Assembly (NCBI GenBank): GCA_020847855.1
Contig: JADLBH010000019.1
Location: 1 to 63,575 of the forward strand
Length of the DNA: 63,575 bases
Direction of reading: 5' to 3'
Source of the DNA: Fimbriimonadaceae bacterium
GTDB taxonomy: Bacteria; Armatimonadota; Fimbriimonadia; Fimbriimonadales; Fimbriimonadaceae
A program made the translations under genes and the position numbers. Positions 8,270 to 16,000 of the stretch are shown piece by piece. The notes under the pieces were generated by a model. It searched no databases, had not been told where the DNA came from, and worked only from the letters and a program-made list of their open reading frames with translations. Within the stretch, counting starts at the first letter, position 1; each line of letters begins with the position of its first letter.

Positions 8270-9987
8270 AACGGGTCGAGCCGGGCCATGGCCTCTCCGA
8301 AGAGGTCGCCCGGCTCTACCGGCTTCGGTACGGCCAGGCCGACCGTCGAAAGGGCGGCAATTTCTGCGGGCAGGAGGGGAAACGCCATGGCCTCGCGGAA
8401 CCCGACGGTGCGCGGCAAGAGCGCCTCGCCTTCCGTCCGTCCCAGGATCTCGAGGACGATCGCGGAAAAGACGAGAAGGCGCCCGAACAACATCGGGTTG
8501 CGCTCTCGGTGCGCTTCGGCAAGGCCCTGGGCAACGTCCCCTCGCCCAGCGGCGTCCCCTTGCATTGCGCGTAGCCACCCGAGTAAAGCGTAGCCCGAGG
8601 AGACCGACCCATCGAGGTCGTGCGATCGGCGAAGGCGGTCCCATTCTTCGAGCCACCGGCCTGCCGCACCCAGGTCCGATTGCAGCAGCGCGGCCTCGAT
8701 CAAGTGCTCGACCGCCTGGCACAGCGCGAGGCGGCCGCGCCGCGTAGTGGACTTGCGCAGCCCGGCCAGCTCCGACTCCACCATCTGGTTGCCTTCTTGA
8801 ACTTCGCCCGCGAGCAGCTTCGCGTAGCCCAGGTTGGCACGGCAGACCGTCACCATATACTCCTCGCCGAGGCCGTGCGCGACCTCGACCGCCGCTCCGA
8901 GCGCCTCCTGCGCCCCGAGACAATCGCCTCGCCGGGTCGCAAGGAACGCACGGTAGCTGAGGGCGACAAGCTGGTCGCGCGAGCCTGGCGATGACGCCGC
9001 GAACAGCCGCTCGCTCCATTCCGCCGTCGCGGCCACGTCGTCCGCCGCCAGGGCAAGCATCAGCACGTCGCGCACGAGCCGGCGGCGTTCGTCCGACCAC
9101 CCATCGGTGCTTTCGAGCAGGCCGAGCAGCAGCGGGTAGAAGTCGCGGCCGTGCCGCTGCACGGGCCAGGCGAGCCTTTCCGACGTCATCAGTTCGAGGA
9201 CCTTCTCGGGGTGCTCTTCGATTGCGATGCGAAAGAGCTCGCGGAAGCACTCCGCGTCGCTCGTCACGGGGCCGGTGCCAGAGGCGAGCCCTGCTAGCTC
9301 GTGCCCAGGCTCGGCGCCGAACGCCGTATGCAAGCGCGAGGAGAACGCGGCGAATGCCGTCCGCGCTTCGTCGCGTCGGCCCAGGACGATGAGTGCCCGC
9401 ATGAGCGCGTCGAGGGCGGCTTCCGAGTAGGGCATGGCGTCGAGCGATTGCGCTGCCAGTTGGGCCGCTTGCTGGGCGCGCCCGAGCTCGAGCAACAGTC
9501 GGGCGGCCTCGCACCGGGCGCGAGCGAGGACGTCGTCCAAGCGATCCCGCTCGCGCTCGGCCCAATCCGTGTGCAATCCGGCCAGGAACCCTGGGCCGAG
9601 CAGGTGGTCGAGGCCGAGCAGGCTCTCAAGCCGGGCTTCGGACGTCTCGGCGAACCGCCGCCGCCGCTCGAGCCGCTCGAACTCTTGCCAGTCGGACTCG
9701 ACCTCGGTGTCTAGGCTCACCTTCGCCCTGTCGCTATGGATCGCGCCACTGCCAAGCCCCTTGCGGGCGTATGAGACTGCCGCCCGCAGGCTGTTCGCCT
9801 GGCTTTCGGGCGGGGCGTTGGGCCATATCTCCTCGGCGAGGCGGGTGCGCGACATGGCCCGGCCAGGTTCGATGGCTAGCCGGGCGAGCACCTGCTCGGC
9901 CCTTGCCGTGCGGAACTGGGCGGCCTCACCAGAGGGAAGCACGGCCCGGAAGGTGCCGAAGACCCCGATCTTCGCGCCAACGCCCAC
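8266..9987 (-). CDS. BTAD-domain (SARP-like) transcriptional regulator
   Basis: 573 residues from GTG 9987. The frame is open as far as 10329, but that would run through tRNA-Cys; GTG 9987 has a TATGCT hexamer 6 nt upstream (9994-9999 on this strand), fitting a leaderless start. Residues 1-95 form a winged-helix DNA-binding domain (IGVFGTFRAV; SRTRLAEEIWPNAPPES). Residues about 100-240 match the bacterial transcriptional activator domain (LDDVLARARCEAARLLLELG), and the rest is helical TPR-like. There is no NB-ARC ATPase, unlike the larger regulator at 28678. Such proteins activate transcription of nearby genes; targets may include the surface proteins to its left, which is inference. Confidence 0.85.
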   Translation of the reverse strand: MGVGAKIGVFGTFRAVLPSGEAAQFRTARAEQVLARLAIEPGRAMSRTRLAEEIWPNAPPESQANSLRAAVSYARKGLGSGAIHSDRAKVSLDTEVESDWQEFERLERRRRFAETSEARLESLLGLDHLLGPGFLAGLHTDWAERERDRLDDVLARARCEAARLLLELGRAQQAAQLAAQSLDAMPYSEAALDALMRALIVLGRRDEARTAFAAFSSRLHTAFGAEPGHELAGLASGTGPVTSDAECFRELFRIAIEEHPEKVLELMTSERLAWPVQRHGRDFYPLLLGLLESTDGWSDERRRLVRDVLMLALAADDVAATAEWSERLFAASSPGSRDQLVALSYRAFLATRRGDCLGAQEALGAAVEVAHGLGEEYMVTVCRANLGYAKLLAGEVQEGNQMVESELAGLRKSTTRRGRLALCQAVEHLIEAALLQSDLGAAGRWLEEWDRLRRSHDLDGSVSSGYALLGWLRAMQGDAAGRGDVAQGLAEAHRERNPMLFGRLLVFSAIVLEILGRTEGEALLPRTVGFREAMAFPLLPAEIAALSTVGLAVPKPVEPGDLFGEAMARLDPF

Positions 9988-10015
9988 ACGGCAAGCATAT
10001 CCGGTCGGGGCAGAA

Positions 10016-10091
10016 TGGAGGCGCCGGGCAGATTCGAACTGCCGAATGAGGGTTTTGCAGACCCTTCCCTTAACCGCTTGGGCACGGCGCC
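10016..10091 (-). tRNA. tRNA-Cys (GCA)
   Basis: Minus-strand cloverleaf: acceptor GGCGCCG pairs with CGGCGCC, anticodon stem AGGGT/ACCCT encloses loop CTGCAAA with anticodon GCA (10056-10058), T-arm GGCAG-TTCGAAT-CTGCC. Discriminator base T (the usual U73 of tRNA-Cys) is followed by an encoded CCA (10016-10018). Confidence 0.97.
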
Positions 10092-10145
10092 GTGGCCCGG
10101 TTGTACCCTCGGGCACGGCGAGCATGCGGGCCCCTGGCCCTCGTG

Positions 10146-10151
10146 CTAGAA
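10146..10151 (+). promoter_or_regulatory. -10 hexamer TAGAAT, leaderless start
   Basis: TAGAAT ends 8 nt before the GTG at 10160; there is no ribosome-binding site between them. Confidence 0.5.
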
Positions 10152-10159
10152 TCCCAGGC

Positions 10160-10789
10160 GTGCGGAGACTCTTCGCCCTGCTTCTCGCGCTCGGGCCTGC
10201 CTGGGCGCCCGCGCAGGACGAGACGCCGGTCGCCGTGCCCACCTGAACCGGGTGACCGGGCGAAGGCCGGTTCCTCGGTTCGGGGGACATCCAGCACGAG
10301 TGGCAGTTCACCCTGCGTTGGGTGGACACCGACGAGCCGCGCCCGCGGTGGCGGCTGAACGCGGCCTACCGGGTGACGCCGCGGCTGAGCCTGGGGGCGG
10401 AGTACAACCCGGCGGCCGGGGAGTTCTCGCCGACCGGGAACTGGGTCGCGCACCCGGAAACCGACCGCTGGCCGCTGGTCTCGGTGGGCACGAGCAGCGA
10501 CCGGATCTTCACGCCGCGGGACAACCAGGCGTACTCTGCGACCTTCGCCAAGACGCTTCCCGGCGGACGCGCCGCGCCCTATGTCGGGGTGAGCTACTCG
10601 GAGTTCGAGGACGGGCTGGTCTTTCCCTTCGGGCTGAACGTGTCGCTCGCGCCGAGTTGGGACGCGCTAGCGATGCACGACGGCCGGAACTCGCACTTGC
10701 TCTTAACCTATAAGATGAAAGGGGCGAACGTGACGCTCATGCTCCTGCGCATGCGCTCGCCCGGGGTCTCGTTCGGCTATGGGTTCTAG
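10160..10789 (+). pseudogene. Exported beta-barrel-like protein with two in-frame TGA codons
   Basis: GTG 10160 begins a signal peptide (VRRLFALLLALGPAWAPAQ). TGA codons at 10244-10246 and 10253-10255 interrupt the frame, but the same frame continues open to 10789 with a coherent protein: FLGSGDIQHEWQFTLRWVD, amphipathic strands and an aromatic C-terminus (SFGYGF) typical of outer-membrane barrels. Both TGAs sit where Trp would fit (VPT-x-TG-x-PGEG). The intact length would be 209 residues. There is no SECIS-like hairpin that would support selenocysteine. Simplest reading: a recently broken gene or two G-to-A differences. Confidence 0.6.
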
Positions 10790-10834
10790 GGGCGCGTCCT
10801 GGGCGCGATCGGAGCGTTTCTAGGTTGGGATCTT

Positions 10835-10940
10835 GTCGTTCCTGCCCGGTTTTTTGCCGCCGCGACTCGGGTTTTTATCGCTCCGACTCGGGTCCTTGCG
10901 GCAGATCACGAGGACTCGTTCGTTCCCACTCGGGTCGCCA
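10835..10940. repeat. Short degenerate 21-bp periodic repeat
   Basis: Three units of 21 bp (10835-10855, 10856-10876, 10877-10897) share the core CGxTCCxACTCGGGT; another copy of the core lies at 10919-10937. The core resembles the 5080-5310 repeat. It lies in the otherwise empty gap 10790-11115. Confidence 0.45.
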
Positions 10941-11115
10941 AGGCATGAATTGAACCTGGACCACCGGTTCTGCAGAGGTCTCGCTCGAACTTCGCGCCTC
11001 GGGTCGGGAACCGGGCGAGCGGTTCGGGTCAACCCCGGTTCGAGAAGCCAGGGCCGAAGAAATCGAGCGCCATACGCGAACTGCGAAGTTGAGTCCCTCG
11101 TCAGTATCGTTAGCC

Positions 11116-11660
11116 ATGTTGGCGTTTCTCCTTTTCACGAGTGCGTGCCTGTCCTCGGAACCGGCGGATATCGCCTGGGGGCCGGACGTTGACGGCGTGC
11201 GCCTCGGCCTCGAAGTGGCGGAGAGCAAGGCCGGCCCCCGATGCTCCGTGTGCACCTTAGCAACGACGCAAAGGAGCGCCGAGATGTGTACTTGGGCGAC
11301 TCCTTGGCCCCGATCGTGACGCCGAGCTTCGAGCTCTGGCCTTCGGGCCAGCCACGTAGCTATCCCAATGGGCTCACGGTCAGCCCGCCCCAAGTGGCTC
11401 GCCAGATCTATGCAGGTTCGGACTATGGTCGGTTTGCGAAACTCGCTCCCGGAGAGTCGCGTCCATTCTATCAGTCGCGGTTCTACTTTCCCTGCAAACC
11501 GGGAAGCTACCGGGTCAGGGCAAAGTTATTGACGCCGAAGCAAAGCAGGGTCGTCTATCTACCCGATGGCGAGCCCGTGACATCGCTATACTCCTCGGGC
11601 GACGATGCCATAACGCGGAGAGAGTCCGACTGCCTGGACCCTCTCGAGGCCCAACCCTAG
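11116..11660 (+). pseudogene. Predicted lipoprotein, frameshifted in a C5 run
   Basis: ATG 11116 opens a lipoprotein signal (MLAFLLFTSAC, with a possible lipobox Cys). The frame breaks at CCCCC (11235-11239); adding one C joins it to the downstream frame (MLRVHLSNDAKERRDVYLGD onwards) to give one protein of about 181 residues. The second half is beta-rich, with a late FPCKPGSYRVRAKL region resembling immunoglobulin-like or protease-inhibitor-like sandwiches. Function unknown. Sequencing error or true mutation cannot be told apart here. Confidence 0.6.
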
Positions 11661-11822
11661 GGAAGGCTCCCTGCCTACCCGGCCAGGGCGCAAGCCTCAG
11701 CATTACGGTCTAACGCCGCCCTCATGCCCCGCTTGCCCGTCTGGGCCACTAAGGATCAAGCGGTCGGCGGGAGAGGATGAAGTGGCTCGCCACAGGCGGA
11801 ACATCGGGCGCCTCCCGAACCT

Positions 11823-12491
11823 TCATTCGTCCACCCGACAGAGCTCCGGATCGCGAACGTCCGTAAACAGGTGTGAGATGCAACCCTGCTGCCCTCCAAG
11901 CTCGCCCGGTGCGCCACGGTAGCGACGAAACGCGTAACGAGCCCTCTGGATCGAGCCGTCTCTGCGAACGCGCAGCATGGGGCCGGAATAGAGGAACACC
12001 AAGTTTGCACCGAGCGGCGTCTTGAGGTCGTGCTTGTCGCCAAGCACCCTCAGTGCCAGAATCCCAGGGTTACTGTCGAACGAACCGACAAGGTCATAGA
12101 ACCGCTCCGCCCCGAGCCACGTCCCGCGGAAGTGCGTCTCCCATGAGACGGGATACTCCGACTCGTAGCGGAAGAGTGTGGCACGGTTGAGGATCTCCCC
12201 ACCATAGCCGAGCGGAAGGTCGTCCGTCGGAGCCCGCAGGATCCGAGCATCGGTCAATTGCCCAGAGCGGACGATGTCGTCCATCGGGCCGATGTGCCAC
12301 CGACCGGCATCTTCGGAATAGGCCGCGATCGCCAGATAGAGCTGACGGCCGTCCGAGGTCGCGCTCGCCCGAAAGCCCTCGCGGCGTGCCTCGCGAGTGG
12401 CCCCGAACAGCAGTCCGGCAAGCAAGATCAGGATCGCAAGGCTCACGATGATCTCGATCAGGGTCAGTCCACGCAATCTCCGGTCCCTCAT
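11823..12491 (-). CDS. Pseudopilin-like protein, cassette 1
   Basis: 222 residues. The N-terminus RLRG-LTLIEIIVSLAILILL is a type IV prepilin signal: short basic leader, Gly before the cleavage site, Glu5 and a hydrophobic helix. The C-terminal region has a conserved pattern (FDSNPGILALRVLG, SGPMLRVRRDGSIQRARYAF) shared with the pseudopilin at 39387. Pseudopilins are processed by prepilin peptidase and assemble into short periplasmic pili of type II secretion or type IV pilus systems; no other such gene is nearby. The start overlaps the stop of the membrane-protein gene (ATGA), so the three genes of the cassette are one operon. It is the last gene. Confidence 0.85.
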   Translation of the reverse strand: MRDRRLRGLTLIEIIVSLAILILLAGLLFGATREARREGFRASATSDGRQLYLAIAAYSEDAGRWHIGPMDDIVRSGQLTDARILRAPTDDLPLGYGGEILNRATLFRYESEYPVSWETHFRGTWLGAERFYDLVGSFDSNPGILALRVLGDKHDLKTPLGANLVFLYSGPMLRVRRDGSIQRARYAFRRYRGAPGELGGQQGCISHLFTDVRDPELCRVDE

Positions 12492-12916
12492 TTCCGTGCC
12501 GCCTCCCACCACAAGGCAAGACCCTTGGCCAGGGAAGCGCAGATGATCGGCTGGCAAACGACGGTACCGATGAACTCCAGAGCATCCAATATCGCCTGCG
12601 TCTCGGCCGAGACTGAGATCGAGCGCGTGACAAAGCGAACGACGATCAACGCTATGGAAGCCACGACGAGCACCGGGCGCCACTTCCCTCCAATCCACAG
12701 GGCTGCGATCGGGAGGGCGATCACTGCGACATTGACGACTTGTGCGAGAAACACGTCGGCCGGGTTGATATTGAGCCGAATCCAGGGGCCATCGCCCCTG
12801 GCGAAGGCCAACCACACCCCGACCCAGACCGGTGCAAGGGCCACCGCCGACACGAGCACAGCGACGCTCCGAACCATCACCGCCTTCAGCCGGCTTTGGG
12901 TCAAAGAGGAGGCCAT
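12488..12916 (-). CDS. Small multi-spanning membrane protein, cassette 1
   Basis: 142 residues from ATG 12916, which overlaps the end of the Cys-rich gene by 16 nt. Three to four hydrophobic helices are visible (about residues 12-35, 52-76, 80-96 and 108-130). A longer frame begins at 13027 but would overlap the upstream gene extensively. No known family recognised. The position between the Cys-rich and pseudopilin genes is the same as that of the 40045 gene in cassette 2, although the two membrane proteins are only weakly similar. Confidence 0.7.
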   Translation of the reverse strand: MASSLTQSRLKAVMVRSVAVLVSAVALAPVWVGVWLAFARGDGPWIRLNINPADVFLAQVVNVAVIALPIAALWIGGKWRPVLVVASIALIVVRFVTRSISVSAETQAILDALEFIGTVVCQPIICASLAKGLALWWEAARK

Positions 12917-13377
12917 GGCACATCGCAGGACGGTTCGCCCTGGTTCCCAGTACACCCTGGGAACTGCGTGTTCGACGTGCGGCAACAATCGCCCGTTCGG
13001 TTCCAGTCCAAACACGCGACGCGCCACACCCAGCCCCCGCTACTGGGGCATTGATAGTAGATTCGGGTCTGTCGGTACACCCACTCGTTCTGCCACCAGA
13101 ATCCGCCACAGAGGTCGCCCGAGTCCTTCTTGCACGTGTCGCGGACGTCCCAGTGATGCTCTTCGCAACCCCCATCAACGCACGGATTGCTACCTGCAGG
13201 CATCTCTTGAGGATGGTACGTTCCATCGAGAACGGCGGTCAGATCCCGACGGAACTCTGCCGCCGAAACGGTCTTCGAGTTCCCACTGCGGCAGGTGGTG
13301 TGGCTCCTCACGGCCTCAAAGTGGCGAACCGCGTCGCCCTGGAAGAAGAGTGCATTCCCTGCCAAGAGGAGCGGCAT
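12901..13377 (-). CDS. Cys-rich protein, cassette 1
   Basis: 158 residues. The C-terminal 100 residues contain about 12 Cys in a pattern matched in the protein at 40448: SNPCVDGGC, DTC, LCGGF, then QCPSSGGWVWRVAC, DCCRT, GCTGNQGEPSC. The paired cysteines suggest a disulphide-bonded extracytoplasmic domain. The N-terminus (MPLLLAGNALFFQG) is only weakly hydrophobic and lacks the clear signal peptide of the paralogue, so the start may be wrong or the 5' end damaged; an in-frame TAG closes the frame just upstream. It is the first gene of the cassette. I do not recognise the family. Confidence 0.7.
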   Translation of the reverse strand: MPLLLAGNALFFQGDAVRHFEAVRSHTTCRSGNSKTVSAAEFRRDLTAVLDGTYHPQEMPAGSNPCVDGGCEEHHWDVRDTCKKDSGDLCGGFWWQNEWVYRQTRIYYQCPSSGGWVWRVACLDWNRTGDCCRTSNTQFPGCTGNQGEPSCDVPWPPL

Positions 13378-13609
13378 GGAAGCTGTACCTGCCTAAACTA
13401 GCCAACTCGCTAAGACGAAGCGAGCCGAGAGCCGAGAGCCGAGAGCCAATTTTCATGATCATCGTTCCTCCATGGAGAACTATACACGATCCCTACGTCG
13501 CTCTTCTTTCCGGTGCGCTTGCCCCACGGACTCTCGAACCTGAGACGACTGCAGCGGAGCGATCTCCTGAGGCTCCGCGTGCCTGCGTCCATGCGGTAAG
13601 CTCCCGTAC

Positions 13610-13843
13610 ATGGCGAACGTCGCGATCGAGTACTGCCAGGCTTGAAACTATCTGCCCCAGGCCGCCAGGTTGGCGGCTGCCATTCAAGAGGCTCTCGGCA
13701 TGGAGACAGAATTGATCCCCAGCAAGGGCGGGATCCTCGAGGTCACGGTGAACGGCTCCGTCGTCTGGACCAACCGCGAGACCCGCGTCAAGGATGCGCC
13801 GCACGACGTGGTGATCGCCGCGATCCGCGAGAAGACGGCCTGA
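13610..13843 (+). CDS. SelW-like (Rdx family) selenoprotein with in-frame TGA
   Basis: 77 residues if TGA 13643-13645 is read as selenocysteine. The N-terminus reads VAIEYCQA-U-NYLPQAARLAA, giving the CxxU redox motif in the position of the CxxC/CxxU of the Rdx (SelW/SelT/SelH) thioredoxin-like family. The remainder (ELIPSKGGILEVTVNGSVVW) matches the family's second half: a Gly-Gly-x-hydrophobic-Glu-Val strand followed by a turn and Trp. A hairpin just downstream of TGA (13661-13677) fits a bacterial SECIS. A TAAGCT hexamer ends 7 nt before the ATG, matching other leaderless genes here. The protein is probably a small thiol-redox protein. The true stop is TGA 13841-13843. Sec incorporation needs selA, selB, selC and selD elsewhere in the genome. 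Confidence 0.88.
13661..13677 (+). promoter_or_regulatory. SECIS-like hairpin
   Basis: GCCGCCA (13661-13667), loop GGT, TGGCGGC (13671-13677): a perfect 7-bp stem starting 15 nt after the TGA, with a G and U in the apical loop as in characterised bacterial SECIS elements. It lies inside the coding sequence, where bacterial SECIS elements are found. Confidence 0.7.
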
Positions 13844-13975
13844 TCAAGGGAGATGGCGGGAGGAGCCTCCGTGCTCCGTCCTCCGTTACCACCGTCCGAT
13901 GGTGACTGCCGCCACGGCCACTATAACCCCACGGACCCGTCGGCGCCTAGGCCCTCGTACCCTCCAAGGGGCCGC

Positions 13976-14962
13976 CTAGGTGAGACCTGCCGCCTCGCGG
14001 TAGATTCGCGCGAGCCGCTTCGCATGTCGGGAGGGATCGAGCCGGTTCTCCACCCACGCCCTTCCTGCCGCACCGATGGACTCCCTACGAAGCGGGGAAG
14101 CGGCGGCCTCTGCCAGAACGCGCCCGAGGTCGGCATCGTCGTCGAAGAGCCAGGTCGAGACGCCAGGGTCGCCGATCTCCGTCAGGCCGCCCCAATTCCG
14201 CAAGACGACCGACACCCCGGCCTGCATCGCCTCGACCGCAGTTCGGCTCCACCCCGCGCGCCGGGCCGGCACGACCACGAGATCCGCCCCGCTCAGCCAC
14301 CGGCCCGGATGGTCGAGCCAAGTCCGAAGGACCGTGACGCGTACATCGCTGGAGTGCAGCCGTTCCGTTCCCTCGCCCACCACCGCCAGCCTTGCCTCGG
14401 GCGTGTCCTTCCAAACCGCCTCCATCGCGGGGAAAAGGGACGCCAACCCAGACTCTGGCGTGAACTCCCCTTGGGCATAGACAAGAACGCAACCAGACGG
14501 GATCCCAAGCTCGTTGCGGACCACGTCGCGATCAGGGTCCGCAATGCGCGCTGGGGGGGGGACGACCTCGAGGTGGAGGACGTCCGCGTTGTCCAAGTCG
14601 TCGTGTACCGACCTTGATGGCACGATCCCTCGCCGCGACGAGTTCAGGCGGTCCACCAGGTCGGGGTGGGTCGTCTTGGGGGGATCGTACGCGGTATAGA
14701 CCCACGGAAAGCGCAAGGAGAACGCCTCGGCGCAAGCCCACGCTGCGCGATAGCCAAGAGCGTGGATCACATCGAAACCTCGAGCATCGGCGCGGAGGCG
14801 CTTGGAAACCTCCTTGTCCGTTGCTCGTCCCGTCTGGGCCGGGATCCAGGCGGCATCGTCCACAACGAGCTCCACGCCCTCCTCCGCGAGCCAGACCGTC
14901 GCGTCGGCGGCCCAACACGCGAGCCCCCCCCTTGGCTGGCGGAGCAAAGCCAGCACCCTCAC
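13976..14962 (-). CDS. Glycosyltransferase, GT4-like
   Basis: 328 residues from GTG 14962, whose GTGA overlaps the stop of the MoxR gene. A Rossmann-type first half (VRVLALLRQPRGG, HALGYRAAWACAEAF) and a GT-B second half (LVYAQGEFTPESGLASLFPA; VVGEG; VVVPARRAGWSRTAVEAMQAG with the late Glu) fit glycosyltransferase group 1. Such enzymes transfer a sugar from a nucleotide donor to cell-envelope or other acceptors; the substrate cannot be read from sequence. It shares an operon with the MoxR ATPase, which is an unusual pairing. Confidence 0.8.
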   Translation of the reverse strand: MRVLALLRQPRGGLACWAADATVWLAEEGVELVVDDAAWIPAQTGRATDKEVSKRLRADARGFDVIHALGYRAAWACAEAFSLRFPWVYTAYDPPKTTHPDLVDRLNSSRRGIVPSRSVHDDLDNADVLHLEVVPPPARIADPDRDVVRNELGIPSGCVLVYAQGEFTPESGLASLFPAMEAVWKDTPEARLAVVGEGTERLHSSDVRVTVLRTWLDHPGRWLSGADLVVVPARRAGWSRTAVEAMQAGVSVVLRNWGGLTEIGDPGVSTWLFDDDADLGRVLAEAAASPLRRESIGAAGRAWVENRLDPSRHAKRLARIYREAAGLT

Positions 14963-15906
14963 CGCGGGACCTGTTGCGCCTCGATGACCTGCTTGAGGAC
15001 GTCCGCAGGGCCCAATCCTTCGATCTCCGCCTCGGGCTTGAGCAGCACCCGATGGCGAAGGACTGGAACGGCAAGCTCCTTCACGTCGTCCGGAATGACA
15101 AAGTCCCGCCCCCGCATCGCAGCGATCGCCTTGCCACAACCAAGAAGCGCGAGCCCTGCTCGTGGAGAGGCACCGATCATCGCGTCACGGTGGGTCCGCG
15201 TCGCCGAGACGAGACCATAGATATAGTCGAGCACCTTGTCCTCCACCCGGATCGAGGCAACCTCCTCACGGGCCGCGCGCAACGCGGCCTCGTCGGCGAC
15301 GGCGTTGAGCCCCCCCTCCTTGAGACGTCCAGGACGGAAGCCGCCGTGGTATCTCCGATAGACCTCGGTCTCCACCTCTTGGTTCGGGTAACCGATAACC
15401 GTCTTCATGAGGAAGCGGTCGAGCTGGGCTTCGGGCAACGGATACGTGCCCTCGGTCTCGATCGGGTTTTGGGTGGCGAAGACGAGAAAGGGGTATGGCA
15501 GTGGGTAGGTCTCGTCTCCGATGGTGACTTGGCGCTCCTCCATGGCCTCGAGGAGCGCGGCCTGCGTCTTCGGGGGGGTTCGGTTCACCTCGTCGGCGAG
15601 GAGCATGGCGCTGAAGACAGGCCCCTTGTGGACGCGAAACGTCGCGTCCTTGACGTCGAAGACCATCGTGCCGGTCACATCGCTCGGCATGAGGTCCGGC
15701 GTGAACTGGATCCGGCCAAAGTCGAGACCGAGCGCGGCGGCGAATGCACGGACCAAGAGGGTCTTCGCCAGACCCGGCATGCCTTCCAGGAGGATGTGAC
15801 CGTCCGCAAGGATCGCCGCCAAGCACTGCTCCACGACCTCGTCGTGACCTAGGAAAGCTCGGCGAACCTCCGCGCTCACCTTCGTTGCAAACTCGCCCGC
15901 CGACAT
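14959..15906 (-). CDS. MoxR-family AAA ATPase
   Basis: 315 residues from ATG 15906. Walker A LEGMPGLAKT, Walker B LLADEVNRTPPKTQAALLEA, sensor region FATQNPIETEGTYPLPEAQ and the C-terminal lid all match MoxR ATPases, which act as chaperones that activate metal-dependent or VWA-domain proteins. The usual partners (DUF58 and VWA proteins) are not next to it; instead it precedes a glycosyltransferase by a 4-bp overlap. The TAGCAT hexamer 10 nt upstream of the start is a candidate -10 box. It is divergent from the ABC transporter genes. Confidence 0.92.
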   Translation of the reverse strand: MSAGEFATKVSAEVRRAFLGHDEVVEQCLAAILADGHILLEGMPGLAKTLLVRAFAAALGLDFGRIQFTPDLMPSDVTGTMVFDVKDATFRVHKGPVFSAMLLADEVNRTPPKTQAALLEAMEERQVTIGDETYPLPYPFLVFATQNPIETEGTYPLPEAQLDRFLMKTVIGYPNQEVETEVYRRYHGGFRPGRLKEGGLNAVADEAALRAAREEVASIRVEDKVLDYIYGLVSATRTHRDAMIGASPRAGLALLGCGKAIAAMRGRDFVIPDDVKELAVPVLRHRVLLKPEAEIEGLGPADVLKQVIEAQQVPR

Positions 15907-16000
15907 CCGAGCCGCGATGCTACCCCGTGCTTGCCGGGGCTTGGCACGACCAGACGGACGAGCCAATGCAGATGGACTTGGGCCATGATGAGACCATTCG

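Noticed and set aside
10244-10255. Selenocysteine at the two TGAs of the barrel-like gene
   Set aside because: Two TGAs three codons apart, no CxxU or similar motif and no SECIS-like hairpin; Trp-to-stop changes explain it better.
9988-10329. Extended N-terminus of the BTAD regulator
   Set aside because: It would translate through tRNA-Cys; the GTG at 9987 has a well-placed -10 hexamer.
10940-11010. A tRNA-like stretch (GGTTCAATTC, TCTGCAGA) on the minus strand
   Set aside because: No acceptor stem or paired T-stem can be formed around it, so it is not a tRNA gene.
12258-13715. A 485-residue plus-strand frame
   Set aside because: Antisense shadow of cassette 1; the minus-strand genes have prepilin, membrane and Cys-rich features.
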